Shown here piece after piece: positions 25,811-38,395 of a stretch of DNA of 64,000 nt. The notes beneath the pieces are model-generated. The model had not been told where the DNA came from. It ran no database searches and saw only the letters and a list, made by a program, of their open reading frames with translations. This DNA comes from Paragonimus westermani. Lineage: Eukaryota > Platyhelminthes > Trematoda > Plagiorchiida > Troglotrematidae. The translations under genes were made by a program, and so were the position numbers. The DNA lies in contig QNGE01000979.1 in NCBI GenBank assembly GCA_008508345.1, forward strand, positions 139,412 through 203,411, given 5' to 3'. Numbering within the stretch: position 1 is the first letter of the stretch; every line of letters starts with the position of its first letter.

Positions 25811-27891
25811 TCAACGTTTTCTGACATTTAATCGACCACATACAATCTTTTTGAATGCCACTCGAAACTCCGGTGAAAATACTGTGTACAATATTGGATT
25901 GAGTGAAGAGTTCAAATAACCCAACCAGAGCAAAAAACTCCTTACCACCGGAGGGGACTCACAATAAGGCATGCAAAATGGAGCGATCAAGGCACGAACA
26001 AAAAACGGCAGCCAACAAAGAATGAAACATCCTGTTATTATGGCCAGAGTTCTCGCCGCTTTACGTTCACGACAATTTTCTAGACGTTCTCGAGTACGCT
26101 CAGCCTGAGACATTGAGGAATATTCGCCGCTGTTTGTATTTGTCTGCTTGCGTTTTCTCCCATTTCTTCGATCACGTTTGCCATTTTTATACACCTGTTT
26201 GCCGTCGGTAACCATAGAACTTCCGAAATTGTCTGGTCCTATTGGTCGATTTTGAGGAATTGCGCCGTTTGATGTTTCATGATCTTGGACGATATCATCA
26301 GAAGTGTATGTTTTCGGGTAGACCGAATTAATCTCAACCTGAGTATGGGATAGTTTTTGTTGCCAAGGATTAGCTGAAAATTTTGTCTCGCAGGTAATGA
26401 CAGAGGATGGATAGCTTGTGAATGTCGGTTGTGGTTTTTTCTGAGCAGTGGTTGCTGCTACAGAGAATATGTTAACAATGTTTTGGTTCAGGGAAACACA
26501 AGACGGCGCCGAATAGCTGAGACTGCTATCGCTTAATTCAAGATGGGGTGAGGATGGAGCAACGACAAAAGAATTTTTATTCAATGTAAACGTTGGGGTA
26601 ATATGATCGCTGGATCCCCTGGAACTCACTGTAGAATTACGGCTCACAGAACTGACGGTTTCTTGAATGAAAGGACTGGGTATTTCAAATGTTTTGACAC
26701 ACATTTTTGTAGCATTGTTTCTCTGAAAACTATCGCATCCTAAAATGAAGTTGTTAGATGAGGGGCAATCGAGTTCGTTGTATGATTCTTCATCTCCAAA
26801 AGATGAATGATCTGGAAAGCTTTTCCAGCGTATCTGCTGAACACTGCAAGGTATTCTGTCAATTTCATTTATAACGCAGTTTGAATCGTTATTACAATAT
26901 TGAATCAAATTTCCTGTGGATGTTTTTGGTGAAAACCGGGAAATGTTTGATAAGTTCGAGTTGATTCGAGAAGTTTTCTGTTCCTTATTAGTCACATGAG
27001 CGCCAGGTTCGACAAGGTTCATAGTACGATCTGAATAAAGTGACTGGTCATCCGAAATAAACTTCTCAAAATTGCATGCTCCACATTCGTGAGACCCTGA
27101 AGGCACGCTGTTTCTTATGCATGCACCAACTTCGCCTTCATCTACATTTTCACGCAAACGACATCCGGATTGCTGTTTCACTGATCCGGAGATAGCAACT
27201 GAAGAATATTTGAGTCTCTCGTCATACCCGCAAGTGCAACTGTCACTCGGTTCTTCATTGCAAAATACAGAAGTTTCCCTATCTGAGAACACGAAACTTG
27301 GATCAGTCTGTTCCATACCAAAAGGTGACTGACTAGACGAGGCCGTTGTATTAAAAACAGTGGTAAGGAGGCAACATCGTGCTGCACAATCGTTACTACA
27401 AATGGTTTTCTTTCGTGAAGCGTCCTTATCCGTCCGAGTCAATACATTATTAAGAACAGTGGGATTTGCCGTCTTATCCCGGATAATTAGTTGAGTGTTC
27501 CGAAATTTCCGCTTGCGAATACTTGCGCGTGCTGCTTGATATATTCTTCCATAAATTACTATCAGAAATCCCATAGGAAAGTAAAATGCACCCACTGTGG
27601 AGAAAATAGTGAAGCCGTACTCCTCGTTTATGTCACACTGACCTTGTACTAATACATCGCAAAACAGTTGTTCGTTGCGTTCTTTGTGAAACCGGGTTGG
27701 AAGAGATATTGCTAGAGACGTGATCCATACGATGGCGATCATAAACAAGATCGGCTTTGTTGTGCGACTTCGTATGTAGTTTAGCCGCGTCACCGCCCAA
27801 TACCGATCGATAGCAATAGCGACCAAGTGCAGAATGGATGCGGTACAGCACAACACATCCATAATTACCCAGATGTCACAAAGGGCGATAC
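25811..27891 (-). CDS. Serotonin receptor, 5-HT1-like GPCR: last coding exon (TM3-TM7)
   Basis: Class A GPCR in the plasma membrane, probably serotonin-responsive and Gi-coupled by family resemblance. The exon begins at 27891 after a TTTAG acceptor; the first Met codon, at 27862, lies inside TM3 and is not the start. Counting from that Met: the amine-binding Asp of TM3 is residue 2, the DRY motif is 19-21 (IDRYWAVT context), the TM4 Trp is 46, the second-loop Cys is 76, followed by a TIFSTVGAFYFP-type TM5 with Pro 96. TM6 has FILCWLPFF at 613-621 and TM7 has NPILY at 655-659, then a short helix 8 and tail (FKKIVCGR) before the TGA-region stop at 25811. The TM3 Cys that bonds to loop 2 lies seven residues before the Asp. 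The third intracellular loop is about 490 residues, far longer than in vertebrate 5-HT1 receptors. Other amine receptors (dopamine, octopamine) are less likely because TM3 and TM6-7 match 5-HT1 best. Confidence 0.93.
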
Positions 27892-28655
27892 CTAAAGCCA
27901 GAAAGAAGTGATGCGATTGTAATTAGTTGGTTTACGTGTTGAATAAAAAAAGAAATGACTAACTACAGTCTGTTACTTTCTGATTTGCATTTTTTTAACA
28001 GATCCATTTGTTAGAGTTGATAGCGTCACAAAAATCAGACAACACATAAAATTGACGATTTTCATATGTCAGTGTTTTTGATTCCATCGACCTTCTGCAC
28101 ACACTTCAAATTTTACCTTGCCAGTTAAATTAACAGAAACGACTAAATCCTCACTTCGTTCCTGACAGTGTTGCGAACAATATCAGAATAGTCAGCGCGT
28201 TGCTTACTAAAAAACTACTGCAGGATTTGGGCTCACTTTAGTGGTGAAGTTGCGCGTTAGTGCGAGTTCTAACAGCAGAAACCTCAGGTCTGATGCATCT
28301 TTTTCGATAAGTCAGTTTAGAAATTCCATTTAACTGTGAAAGCTGTAACCAATATTTTTCAGTTAAGACAAAAACTTTGTTCATAAATGCCGCTGATTGA
28401 AGCTGGCAGTCACTAGTGTGAGTTTGTACCTTTGTCAAGTTTCATGAAATTTGTTTTAATTTCACGGTAATCTAACCGCTTCTAAATTGAAGTTCTTCAG
28501 CCAACGTATATCGTACTTAAAGTTACACGCATAACCCCTTTCACATAACAATAAATATATGGCACGATGTCCATAAAGAATGGCTCCTACTTATGACTGA
28601 AACTGCTGAGAGGTGTCAATTGCGTGCGTTTCACAGACGTGAGATGTATTCTTAC

Positions 28656-28675
28656 TATTTATTATTATTATTATT
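28656..28675. repeat. TTA microsatellite
   Basis: About six copies of a TTA-type trinucleotide inside the receptor intron. A second, broken AAT-rich run lies at 30041-30065. Confidence 0.9.
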
Positions 28676-30309
28676 CTGAACTTGATATGTGAACTTGGAA
28701 CTTGGAACCAGAAGAGCAAGGAAGTGAAGTTGATGAGTTGAGTAAATTTAAAGACGGAAAGGATGATCAGCAGTGAACGACGAGTATCAGAGTAAACGTA
28801 GCCCTAGAATAAACATCACTGAACTTAAACCCGTCCTGTAGTATTTCTTGCTGTCTGTTTCCATAGTGCGTCTAGCTTTGGAAACGAACGCCCACAACCG
28901 TAGTTCTTATCTTGTAAGAGAGTTAGCAACTATTCGGTGTGTTCACAGATAGGCCATTCGAACAAGAACGGTGTCAGTAAGAGCCTCTCTTATATTGAAC
29001 CTAGAGAAGTTTGGTCAATTCTTTAGGTTGCATATAACCGGTGAGAGACCCGATTCTCACCTGCACCCTCAAGGTCATCCATTGATAAGTCATCGCTTCT
29101 TGAAATATGATGAAGTCATATGAGGTAAGTTGCTGATAGTGTACTACACAACGCGCTAATTAGTTAGTAGGAAAAACCGCTACAGGCCGCGCACACCGAG
29201 ACAAGCTTCTCATATCCATAGTCAGTGATTAGCAAGATTTATAATGCAGCAACTTAAGTGAATATGTGGGAACTGACTGACAGTATAAGCCTCCCAGCCA
29301 ATCTCTAAGGTTACCGTCACACGTCAGCAGCGGTGCATGCCAGATAGAACGTAGGTTCAGCGTTGTTCAGCGTTGAATTACAGTATACTTCACTCCTCGT
29401 AATATCACCAAACTTCCTGGTTATTTCTTGCCGTTCAATTCCTTTTTGAACCTGTGAAACGATCGACATGCTTTTCAAAGACAGTGCAAGTGACTAAAGC
29501 AAACGAAGAGCCATTCCTTCTTAAGTGAAATCTCACAAACCTGTTCGTGTGCTTCCAGTTGCCCCGAAGGACAACAGATGACGTTTGGGCGACATTTTTA
29601 TGTGCCAAGTTAGTGTGATATGTTGATTAGTCGACCACATTTTGTACAATGAATTATTGTGCAATACGAGCAAGAAAATCTTCTTCAGTAGCGCTTATTT
29701 CAATACACGATAAATCCACCAGAGCAAGCGAATTGCATTTGAACTAAAAATGTATTTTTCTCCAAAATTTGGTCGCGTTATTGTTCTGCACCGAATGTTA
29801 TGGGGAAAATAAACTGTTACATTAAAAATATTTGGCAATGGAATTTTATCAGTTACGTAGACATAATACTTTATGAATCTGAGACAATCTACACAACAGT
29901 GGCCACATCCAGTTATACCTAACTGTGCCATCCTCATAACAATCATGAACCTGACCGAAAGATACAGTGGTTTGAGCCGTTAATTATCACAGTATTGAGG
30001 GAGATGTCAAGAAAGGAAATGTTGCTGAAAATCTTACAGCAAAAATAATAACATTAATAATAATAGAGGATTGGCCGGAAGAGCTAGAAATTGTATTGAT
30101 TCAGTTCGGTACTGATTGCGACACACTGCTATCTTGAATCGTGTGCCCAAACGGTGATTTGAGTGATCACGAGCACCTAGGCAAGGCAGGCGTAACATTC
30201 TCACTTTGTTCAATGGAACAGTCAAGGTCTCCGTATTTCATTACCATGTTGTTGCTTGACTGCCACGCATTCTTCTCCAAATGTTGATAATCTCAACATG
30301 TCATGGTGA

Positions 30310-31085
30310 ATAAAGTAAACGATTAAATAGCATACTTTGTACGTGACTTAACCATTGTGGGCTGGACAGTGCGATTGGATAAACAAGTGATCGAGCATCC
30401 CGAGCATTTTTGAATATGCGCTGGCGAGCGGTCTTATTACTCACGCGATGCGTCCGCTTGATATCGGCAAATTGTTGGAGACAACGGTGGTCTAACATAG
30501 CAAGTTTTCTGACATCTCCGCTGCGAACAGACCACGTTTCCGAATTATAGGACGAAACACGACACACACAAGTATCATGTATCATCCCTTTTCAGCCACA
30601 ACGAAACTTTTTGAAATTGGTCTGTTCGTCTCGCTTGGCATTGCGGTTGCAAACGTTTCATTACCATGCAAGCTGGTACCATCAGTGAACAAATGTTCCA
30701 GCCTATTGTTAACTTTACGTTCCAAAATATGCGCTGAAACATCCATGTGACCTGAATGCCAAGCTCGGCAAATATACAAATTCCAAACCATCAACCGGAG
30801 CTCCGAACACGACTACAGTTCCCAGCTATCAGAAACGACTGAACGTCTTTTATGCGCCGCAGATGATGCAGACTAGCAAGGCCAATTCGTGCCTGCGTTG
30901 TCCTTGCTGATATCTCATCAACACTATTACAGACCGACGAGTTAGTACTGCCCAGGTACGTCAGGCTGTCTACGGTCTAGAACTTATTACCTGCAACGAA
31001 AACAGTAGAAGTGGAAGCACTCCAGTCTTGAATGAGCAATTGAAGTTTGCTGGAGCGAAGCGCATTTCCTATAAACCTGGAAGGT
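30310..31085 (-). mobile_element. Non-LTR retrotransposon (LINE) relic, C-terminal part of reverse transcriptase
   Basis: Minus-strand reading resembles the C-terminal third of RTE/CR1-type reverse transcriptases common in flatworms. KLQLLIQDWSAS is followed by VDSLTYLGSTNSS, then DEISARTTQARIGLASLHHL, matching the YLGS...DEISxRIxxARxAFxxLRHL pattern. After a block of roughly 250 bases (about 30.57-30.82 kb) that does not align, the pattern resumes with SETWSVRSGDVRKLAMLDHR, HRVSNKTARQRIF and WLSHVQSM, matching ETWPLRxEDVRRLxxFDHRC and the distal WLGHVxRM block. In-frame stops occur. No polymerase YADD box or 3' end was found. It lies in the same orientation as the receptor, within its intron. 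Confidence 0.82.
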
Positions 31086-34000
31086 CCGTTTCTTCAAATA
31101 ATGTTGCGGTCAAACAGGGGATGATTGTAAGATGGTATTGCTAGGTCACATGCAGTTAAAATGAGCTAAAACATAATAACTGGATTGGTGTGAAATGAAA
31201 TGGTTCACACTTCAAATATCAGCCAGTTCATTGCCTTTTTCTCACGCCCACTAATTCTCTGACAAGTGATTTACATAACACTTTCTCGCCTAATTGAAAA
31301 CTTGGCTACTGGCGTTTATTCGTCAGCAGAATTGATGTATTTTTCTGCACTTTCCACCTGATGAAATAAGGTCAGTGAAAACCTTGGTGAAACTTGCTTC
31401 TGGTAGGCAAATCTACTGAACCGTTTGTGCCCACGAAAACAGCTAAATGCTCACATAAATGGACTTCAAAATGATCTACGTAACACGGACCTTCGCATTT
31501 TACAAATGGATATTAACATACAACTTGTGAGCAGAAAAGAGAAACCGCGGGTAGTTAATGAATGTACCCTGTGTAGAATATCATACTGGTACATTTGATG
31601 CTGTTGGTCTTTGAATATCCTACTGATTTACTGCAATATTCACAGTACTAATAATATAGAGCCAACTTGGTTAAGACCCCCAAATTAATCTTAATAATAT
31701 CTTGCTCGGATATAACAGTTGGCGAGACATTTCGCAACCATTTGTTTGACTGTCGGATATAACATTTTTCGACCGCTTTAGAAACCTGTGTGAAATCCAT
31801 GGTAATTATGCATTCATTGCAAGAGCTTTGGTTATTTCTCTGCAAAGATGGTTAAACTAACTGACGCTTATGCAAATCCTCGTCTCATTAGTAATCCGAA
31901 TAACATTTCAATACTTAACAGATTCAGGAATGTTCGACTGGTTCGGGAAAAGTTGTGGGCCAGAACACACTAGTTGGATTATATTTATACATGCATGTAG
32001 ACAACGATTCCGGTGGATGAATTAATAAATATTTTAGTAAATGCCCCAATAAATGTTCAGGATATTGCGATAACTGGGGCATTTCTGTATACTTCCTCTA
32101 CCATTTATGGTTGATAATATTTAACAAGCACAGCGGTTTGGATGGATTTCCAGGCAAACGGTTTCTACCTGTAGTCTTGCTGATTTGTTATTGCACCTGA
32201 CTTTAATAGATGTAGCTTCTGTAGGTCACCAGTGTTGTGATATGTTTGGCGAAGTTCGTATAATCACAAAATTCTTGACGATCGCCGATTTTTACCTGCG
32301 TAGAAGGCATTATCGATGCAATAAAATATTGTCTTGCTTACGAAGATAATTGGCACTCACTATTCTTTAAACTCGTTGCTGGCTGCTAATTGTAACTAGT
32401 AAAAATGACTGAATCGTCATCCTTACAGTTAGACTGAACAATCTGTGCACGTAATTTCTTGAAAATTTGCTATTCACTTGAGATTTGGTAGTCTTCGCTA
32501 CCACAGGTAGCCTTGTTAGAACCCAATGTGATTGAGCAACAGCCGTATTGCCCTTAAAACAGGAGGAGAGAGTAAACATGGCACTTCAAACGCATCGAAA
32601 CGAATGTTTAAAACACAGGGTTTGCATTCATTTACTGAATTATTTGTACTAAAATAGTCTTGTTACAAGGTTTGCCTAACGGATTCTGCTAAATCAGAAT
32701 AAATTTGAGTGGTTTTGTTTCGTGATCATTATTTTTCAACTGTTCTCTACTAAGTTCATTGTGTTTGGCCCTGTTTATTAGAAGATGTTTTATTCCAGAG
32801 TAGTTTGCGTCCCAACAAGAATAAAACCAGTGATGAAACATAAGTTCGTCGGAGTCAATTAATTTATGGCGCAACGACCCAAAATTGTTCCGCATAATCG
32901 TGTGAATCAGCTTTCAAGCACGCTTAATCCACGAAAGTTTCGCAGGTGAACAATAGTGCCCGCTTATTTCATCTACTCTATGCTTGCACATTCGGACGCT
33001 TTTTCGGTTCGAAAATATGGCATATGCTGGGATGTACATATGGAATGATATTCTGTTTTGACCCAACTTGAAAACTCCTGTTGCCGAACATTTTGATGTG
33101 CTCAATTATGGGCGATTAGTTTGGGGTTCATAGGCTATTTTCTCATTTGAATAACCGCTGGGGATTTTGGTAATATACTTCAAATCTCAATCGCCGCTGA
33201 TATGTCTTGTCATTCCAGTAAATCTTTTGGTCACTCCCTTTCCGACAGGGGATTTCGCCATTTGTTTGCTCATATTATGGATCTTTAGTAATGTACATTA
33301 TCGTTACCACTAGAGTTTGGTAACGGTTCACAATTCGATGTTTAAAAAGCTGTGAACTACTGGGGAGCTTCAATATGATGGAAGTTCAAAGCCTATGATG
33401 ATGAAAACGTTAAGGTTAATTACGAGTAAGTTCTAGTGTATACCTTCTCATCCTCAATGTTTATGCAGTCGTGCTGCAGTAAATTTCACAGACACGAAAC
33501 AGTTTTCTTGCCTTCTCACGACACACCCTTGATGGTAAAAAATTCTTATTCCGGTTAATTGCGTCATCGTGAAGTGAAGTTTTACAGTGGTGATCAGAAG
33601 TGCTTCTTGAATTGCAAATGTAAATAATGTTAAACATTCGCCGTTTCGTCCTTCAAACGAACCCGGAATTCAGTCATTAATATACGTTCATTATTATTAC
33701 AATCATATTGCCGTATGATGAAAGCGGTTTAATTTTCCATTCCCAAAATGACCCGTTCACCAACTGCCTACTCCTTTACAAATAATGCCATTTTTCTTGG
33801 ACATCTCGTCTACTTTGAACAAGCTTATGACGTGGTGTTATTGGACCGACTAAGTTTTCGCCAGAGTTAGAAGCCTACTTTTTTATTGAAGCATTCTGGC
33901 CTTCTTTTCAGTGATCTTACTCAATCGTTTGTTTATTTTTTGTTGTTTTTCTCTGAATGTGATGTTGACTTGATTTATTATTTGTGTTGCACGGCACATG

Positions 34001-37000
34001 GCAACAAAAAGTAACTTTCTGCGAGAGGTTTTTTCTTGTGTGCTCAAAGATTTTACACTAATGATATTCTTTTCATATGGTCAGAAGAACAGCTAAAATA
34101 GACACCTATCCGTAGGCATTGTTAGATTCCACCATGGTTATTCACAACCTCTTAAAGCATTGTTTTGCGAAGGCCGAAGCAATGAGTAATGATATTGTGC
34201 AGACGTCTGTTACGATTTCGTAACCAAGTTTCATTCATCTGTCTTTCATCAAATCCAGCTGTAATAATATCTGAATGTCATTGGGATCGAGGGTCAGAAA
34301 AACACCCACCGACGTTTAATCTCCCGTTTTACGTCATATCAAAAAGAGTGGCTATTGCAACCCGCCTATAGATTTTATGCAGTATTTGTTCTCTTTATTG
34401 TCACCGAACAAACTCGTCAATTTGTATGAGATATACATGGGTGGAGCAGTACAACTTATCTTGTCCAGATGCAGGAATACTACTTTTCGAAACCGTTGCT
34501 TGATTCTCCAGTCGTTATCGTTTCAATGCAGCGGTTCTGATCGTTCGTCTGAGTTATCACAGAAGAGAAAATTATTACCATCGATGCAAAGTCGACTTCC
34601 AGGACTTCAATGAATGCTTGCATTGTAGTCACGCAATGTTTAATAGGTTGACTGAAATTCAGTGCCATATCGAGTATAGCAACAACGTGAAAAATAACGA
34701 TTTCTAATTACATTTGTACTTCTTTATTGACCTTGTGCGTTAATAGTTAATTCAGAACTTAGAACGACATTCTGTATAGTTTTTCATTCACTGAGCTGGG
34801 ATAACAGTGACTGGTTAATTGCCGTTTGTGGGGCATACCCCTAATTGTTTTAATGTTCTTCGGTGACAATTTGTCCCGAAATAAATTACGGCTCTATTCT
34901 TCCATCATTTTTATCATGACACTGGACTTTTGGACCCTCACTTGAATTTGTATCAAATATGTCCCACCGGGTGACCAACTGGTATTCGTAGGCTTGTGAA
35001 ATCTCATTGGCTAAAGTTTCCAACAGGTGGAGCTTATCCCTGTGTACTTTTCGACCGCTTTGCTGATAGATTTGCGCTATGTTGTTGTATCTAGACGGTA
35101 AATGTATATGTCAGGTTGTTGCACAATGTCAATTACATTACACCAGACAGAAAAAGCGGTGAACCGTGATGTGACTATCTAGGTACAGCAGAAGTTGGCT
35201 TCAGGTTAAGAATGCGCTGACAGCACTTTGCACCAATTTGTAGCGTTCGAATAAATCACATTAACCCCAGAAATACACTGATATATTATTTACATAACAG
35301 ACGCTGATTCGAGAGACATAGAGATTATGGATTAATTGACCTTCAACTACTTTTGAACAGAATAATCCGATTTATGGCCGGTGACAATGAGCCCGAATCA
35401 TTTTTGCATGAGATTATTTGAGAGTTAGCCCATCGTAAATCTGAAGTATTTATGTATTCAGCCTCAACGGTTTGTCTTAATCTCAATCAACCCTGCTCAG
35501 TGACAGCTGATTTATTCGGCGGTTACTGATAAACTGAGTTAATTTGAGGTTCTGCAAAATGAGTAGTGTCTACAACGGCGAAACCATTCATAGAAGATAT
35601 AACAAACTATAAAAGAAAGAACCTTGCAAAAATATTGCTGCCAAGTTAGAAATTTACTCCTATATTTACCAGGATAAAACTGCGAACGAAATCAATTTCT
35701 AAAACATTGATCGAAAGTGATCGAAAATTGTTCATAAGAAATCAAAGGCGATAAGCAAGTCAGGATATGGAAACTTTTGGTTCACATGGCCTGCTCCTTG
35801 AATACAAAGTAAGACAAATTGTCTAACATGTTAGCATGTATCAACACACATAAAACCACTTATTTTATGTGGCGACGCCTGACAAATTAAAACAGTGATT
35901 AAACAAGACGTCGTAAAATAAAATCGGCTACGGTGTCATAGCAACCATACAGACTGTATCAAAACTTCCTGTGGGCAGAAAAATGATCGGTATCGCCTGA
36001 CAGAGAGAGCTTCCGTAAATTACCAGGAGGGTAGACAGCGTCATCTATGGCGTGCACATTAAATGTCCAGAGGCGAGTTTACAGAACCTGTACGACTGTC
36101 GGAAGTGACGGCATAATGAACGGTACGCTGAGCGTCATTCCAATCTCCACAGTGACTGACTAGCTGGTGGCTACGTGTCTCTCAATCGTTGATTAAAATT
36201 CAACTGTGTTGTGTAGCTGAAGCCTGAAGTTGTTGAAATTCACCAAGGCTATGCTGTCCAAAGTTTTGTCAAACGGTTTTCGGCAAGTTATGACGTCTTT
36301 CAGGATTTTTGAAGATAACCTCAAATAAACGCATTCTTTTCATTATTATTCGCTCATTACCAAATATTTGATAATTTGTGCACAACCTGAGGACACAGTA
36401 ACAACGTTTTTATGGAACGAAAGAAAAACCTACCCCATCTTTCGCCGCGTAAGATTGACCTGCGTCGAGAAGACGATAACCTGTTTCTTACATTGATGAT
36501 ACTGGAGGTATTATACATTCTTTCGTTCACGAAATACATTATTTTCACTCTTAAAGTTTACCTCTCCCTTGGGTAAAATACATTTTATGCTACAGGTGGT
36601 TCTTTTTTCTCTAAAATCGTTGTTTTTGTTAGCGAAAAGCAAGCGTACTGCTTCAACCCACTTTAATGTATCTGTCAAAATAAATGGGGCATTTTCCAGA
36701 AAACATATGTCATATTTTCTGTTCCAATATAACCAATGTTTGGTTAGGTTATAAGTATATACTGTTTCGGACATGCTAATTTGCATCAACGCACCTTATA
36801 TGTAAAATAATCTATTTGATTAGGTGATGTTCCTAGCACACGACTGAGCGGTTACTAAAACGCATGAAAATAATGAAAACAACATTTATTCACATGAACC
36901 CGACGAACATGGGCTTCTTCCAAAATGGAACACCCAGAGTGACTGTCGAATCAATGAAGCATTCCTATCTCGCAGACGTAATCTCCTTATGAAACGAATG

Positions 37001-38368
37001 AAATCATAGTGATATTCAGAATCCTTAAGGAATATTCCATCAGCTTATTACCAGAACAGTGGTGTATAGGTGGTCTTTCTAGGTCTTTACTCTTCCGTCT
37101 GATTGATTCTCTCGGAGAACTAACTTGTTGGAGCACATCTGCGAGAAAAATAATGTTTGCGGACAGACATTGGTATTCTTGAACAAAAAGTACTGATATC
37201 CTGGAACGGTAGTGCCGTTTCTAGAAGTTTGATTCAGAATACCTCTACGCTGTTGAAAATCAGTACCACTTTCAATTTGGAATAGTTGAAAGATGTACAA
37301 ACCAAAACACCGTTTTGTCCGTTAATAGACACCAGAAATAACCACATACGAATGTCCAAATTCAAAATACTACCGTTCTCTTCGGAACACTAAGAGAGAT
37401 CCAGCAGTATGCTTACTCAGACGGTTAACTGGAGCAATCTGTTTGCGTCGAAGATAACACCACATATTCTAAGCTGTGGACCTTGTCTAGTGCAGGTAGT
37501 GCCGACATGCTTAACATAGCGAGTCACGTTTGTGATTTAGTTTAGAAACACTGTTAACATCCTACGATAACTGGATGCTCAGCGAACGAATAACAACGAC
37601 GAAAAACGGTAAGTTCATCAGATCACTCTGAAAGTGTTTTTGAATGAACACAGTTAGTGTTTTATTGAAACCATGTAACATATTTAAAAAACATTGGCCG
37701 CATTTCACTATTGAAGAACTGAGCACATCGCGTTGATTATTATAAGGGATTGAACGTTGCTTACGCGCATCACGTGCAATTTATCATAGGCTTTAAAGAT
37801 GAACAGAGACGAAACAGTATCCAACCTCTTATGTCAGCAATGTTTCTGACTCATTTTCCCCAATCGCATGATGCTGCCCGTAAATGTAAATGCGGCCTTC
37901 TTACGGGCCTTGGCATTGTCAACACTTAATCGGTCTTCCTCAAGACTGGGTAGTTAGTCATATATGTTACCAATTCGATTGCATTTTGCTGGTTCGTCCT
38001 CGTCTGTCAGTGGTCTGTGTCTACATTTGTCTTGTATTTGAACATTTGAAGGCCTGCTGCTTCCAGTCGTTGCAGTTCATCGCAAGAATGCAAACAATTC
38101 CAGGCTCGTTTCGTTTGCTCCGTCATATTGTTGATATTACTAATGTTATCCCGTTTCCAGCCACTTGGTTTCGTTCTGATATTTGGTACAATTGGTTATG
38201 CTTGCTCGCAGATCAACATTGTTTTTATCGAAATGTGACCCTCCTTTTTCAGGGATATTTAGTAAACCCGCTAGGTTCATGGAGGCAACAGATGGAAGAA
38301 TTGTCAAGAGTTCTATTATATGAAGCACACCTTATCATGTAATTATTTATCAGATTGCAACTGACAGG

Positions 38369-38395
38369 TACTCATATGATCTAATCATATGAGTA
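38369..38395. repeat. Perfect 12-base inverted repeat with 3-base loop
   Basis: TACTCATATGAT and ATCATATGAGTA are separated by CTA. There is no T-run or nearby gene to suggest a function; it lies in the receptor intron 27 bases after the end of a 150-codon open frame of unknown meaning. Confidence 0.9.

Noticed and set aside
29356..29375. Two tandem copies of TTCAGCGTTG
   Set aside because: Trivial short duplication with no sign of a longer array.
37890..38342. A 150-codon open frame on the plus strand, the longest after the receptor
   Set aside because: Hydrophobic, Cys-rich, no motif or splice sites, and opposed by another frame; one frame of this length is expected in 64 kb of such DNA.
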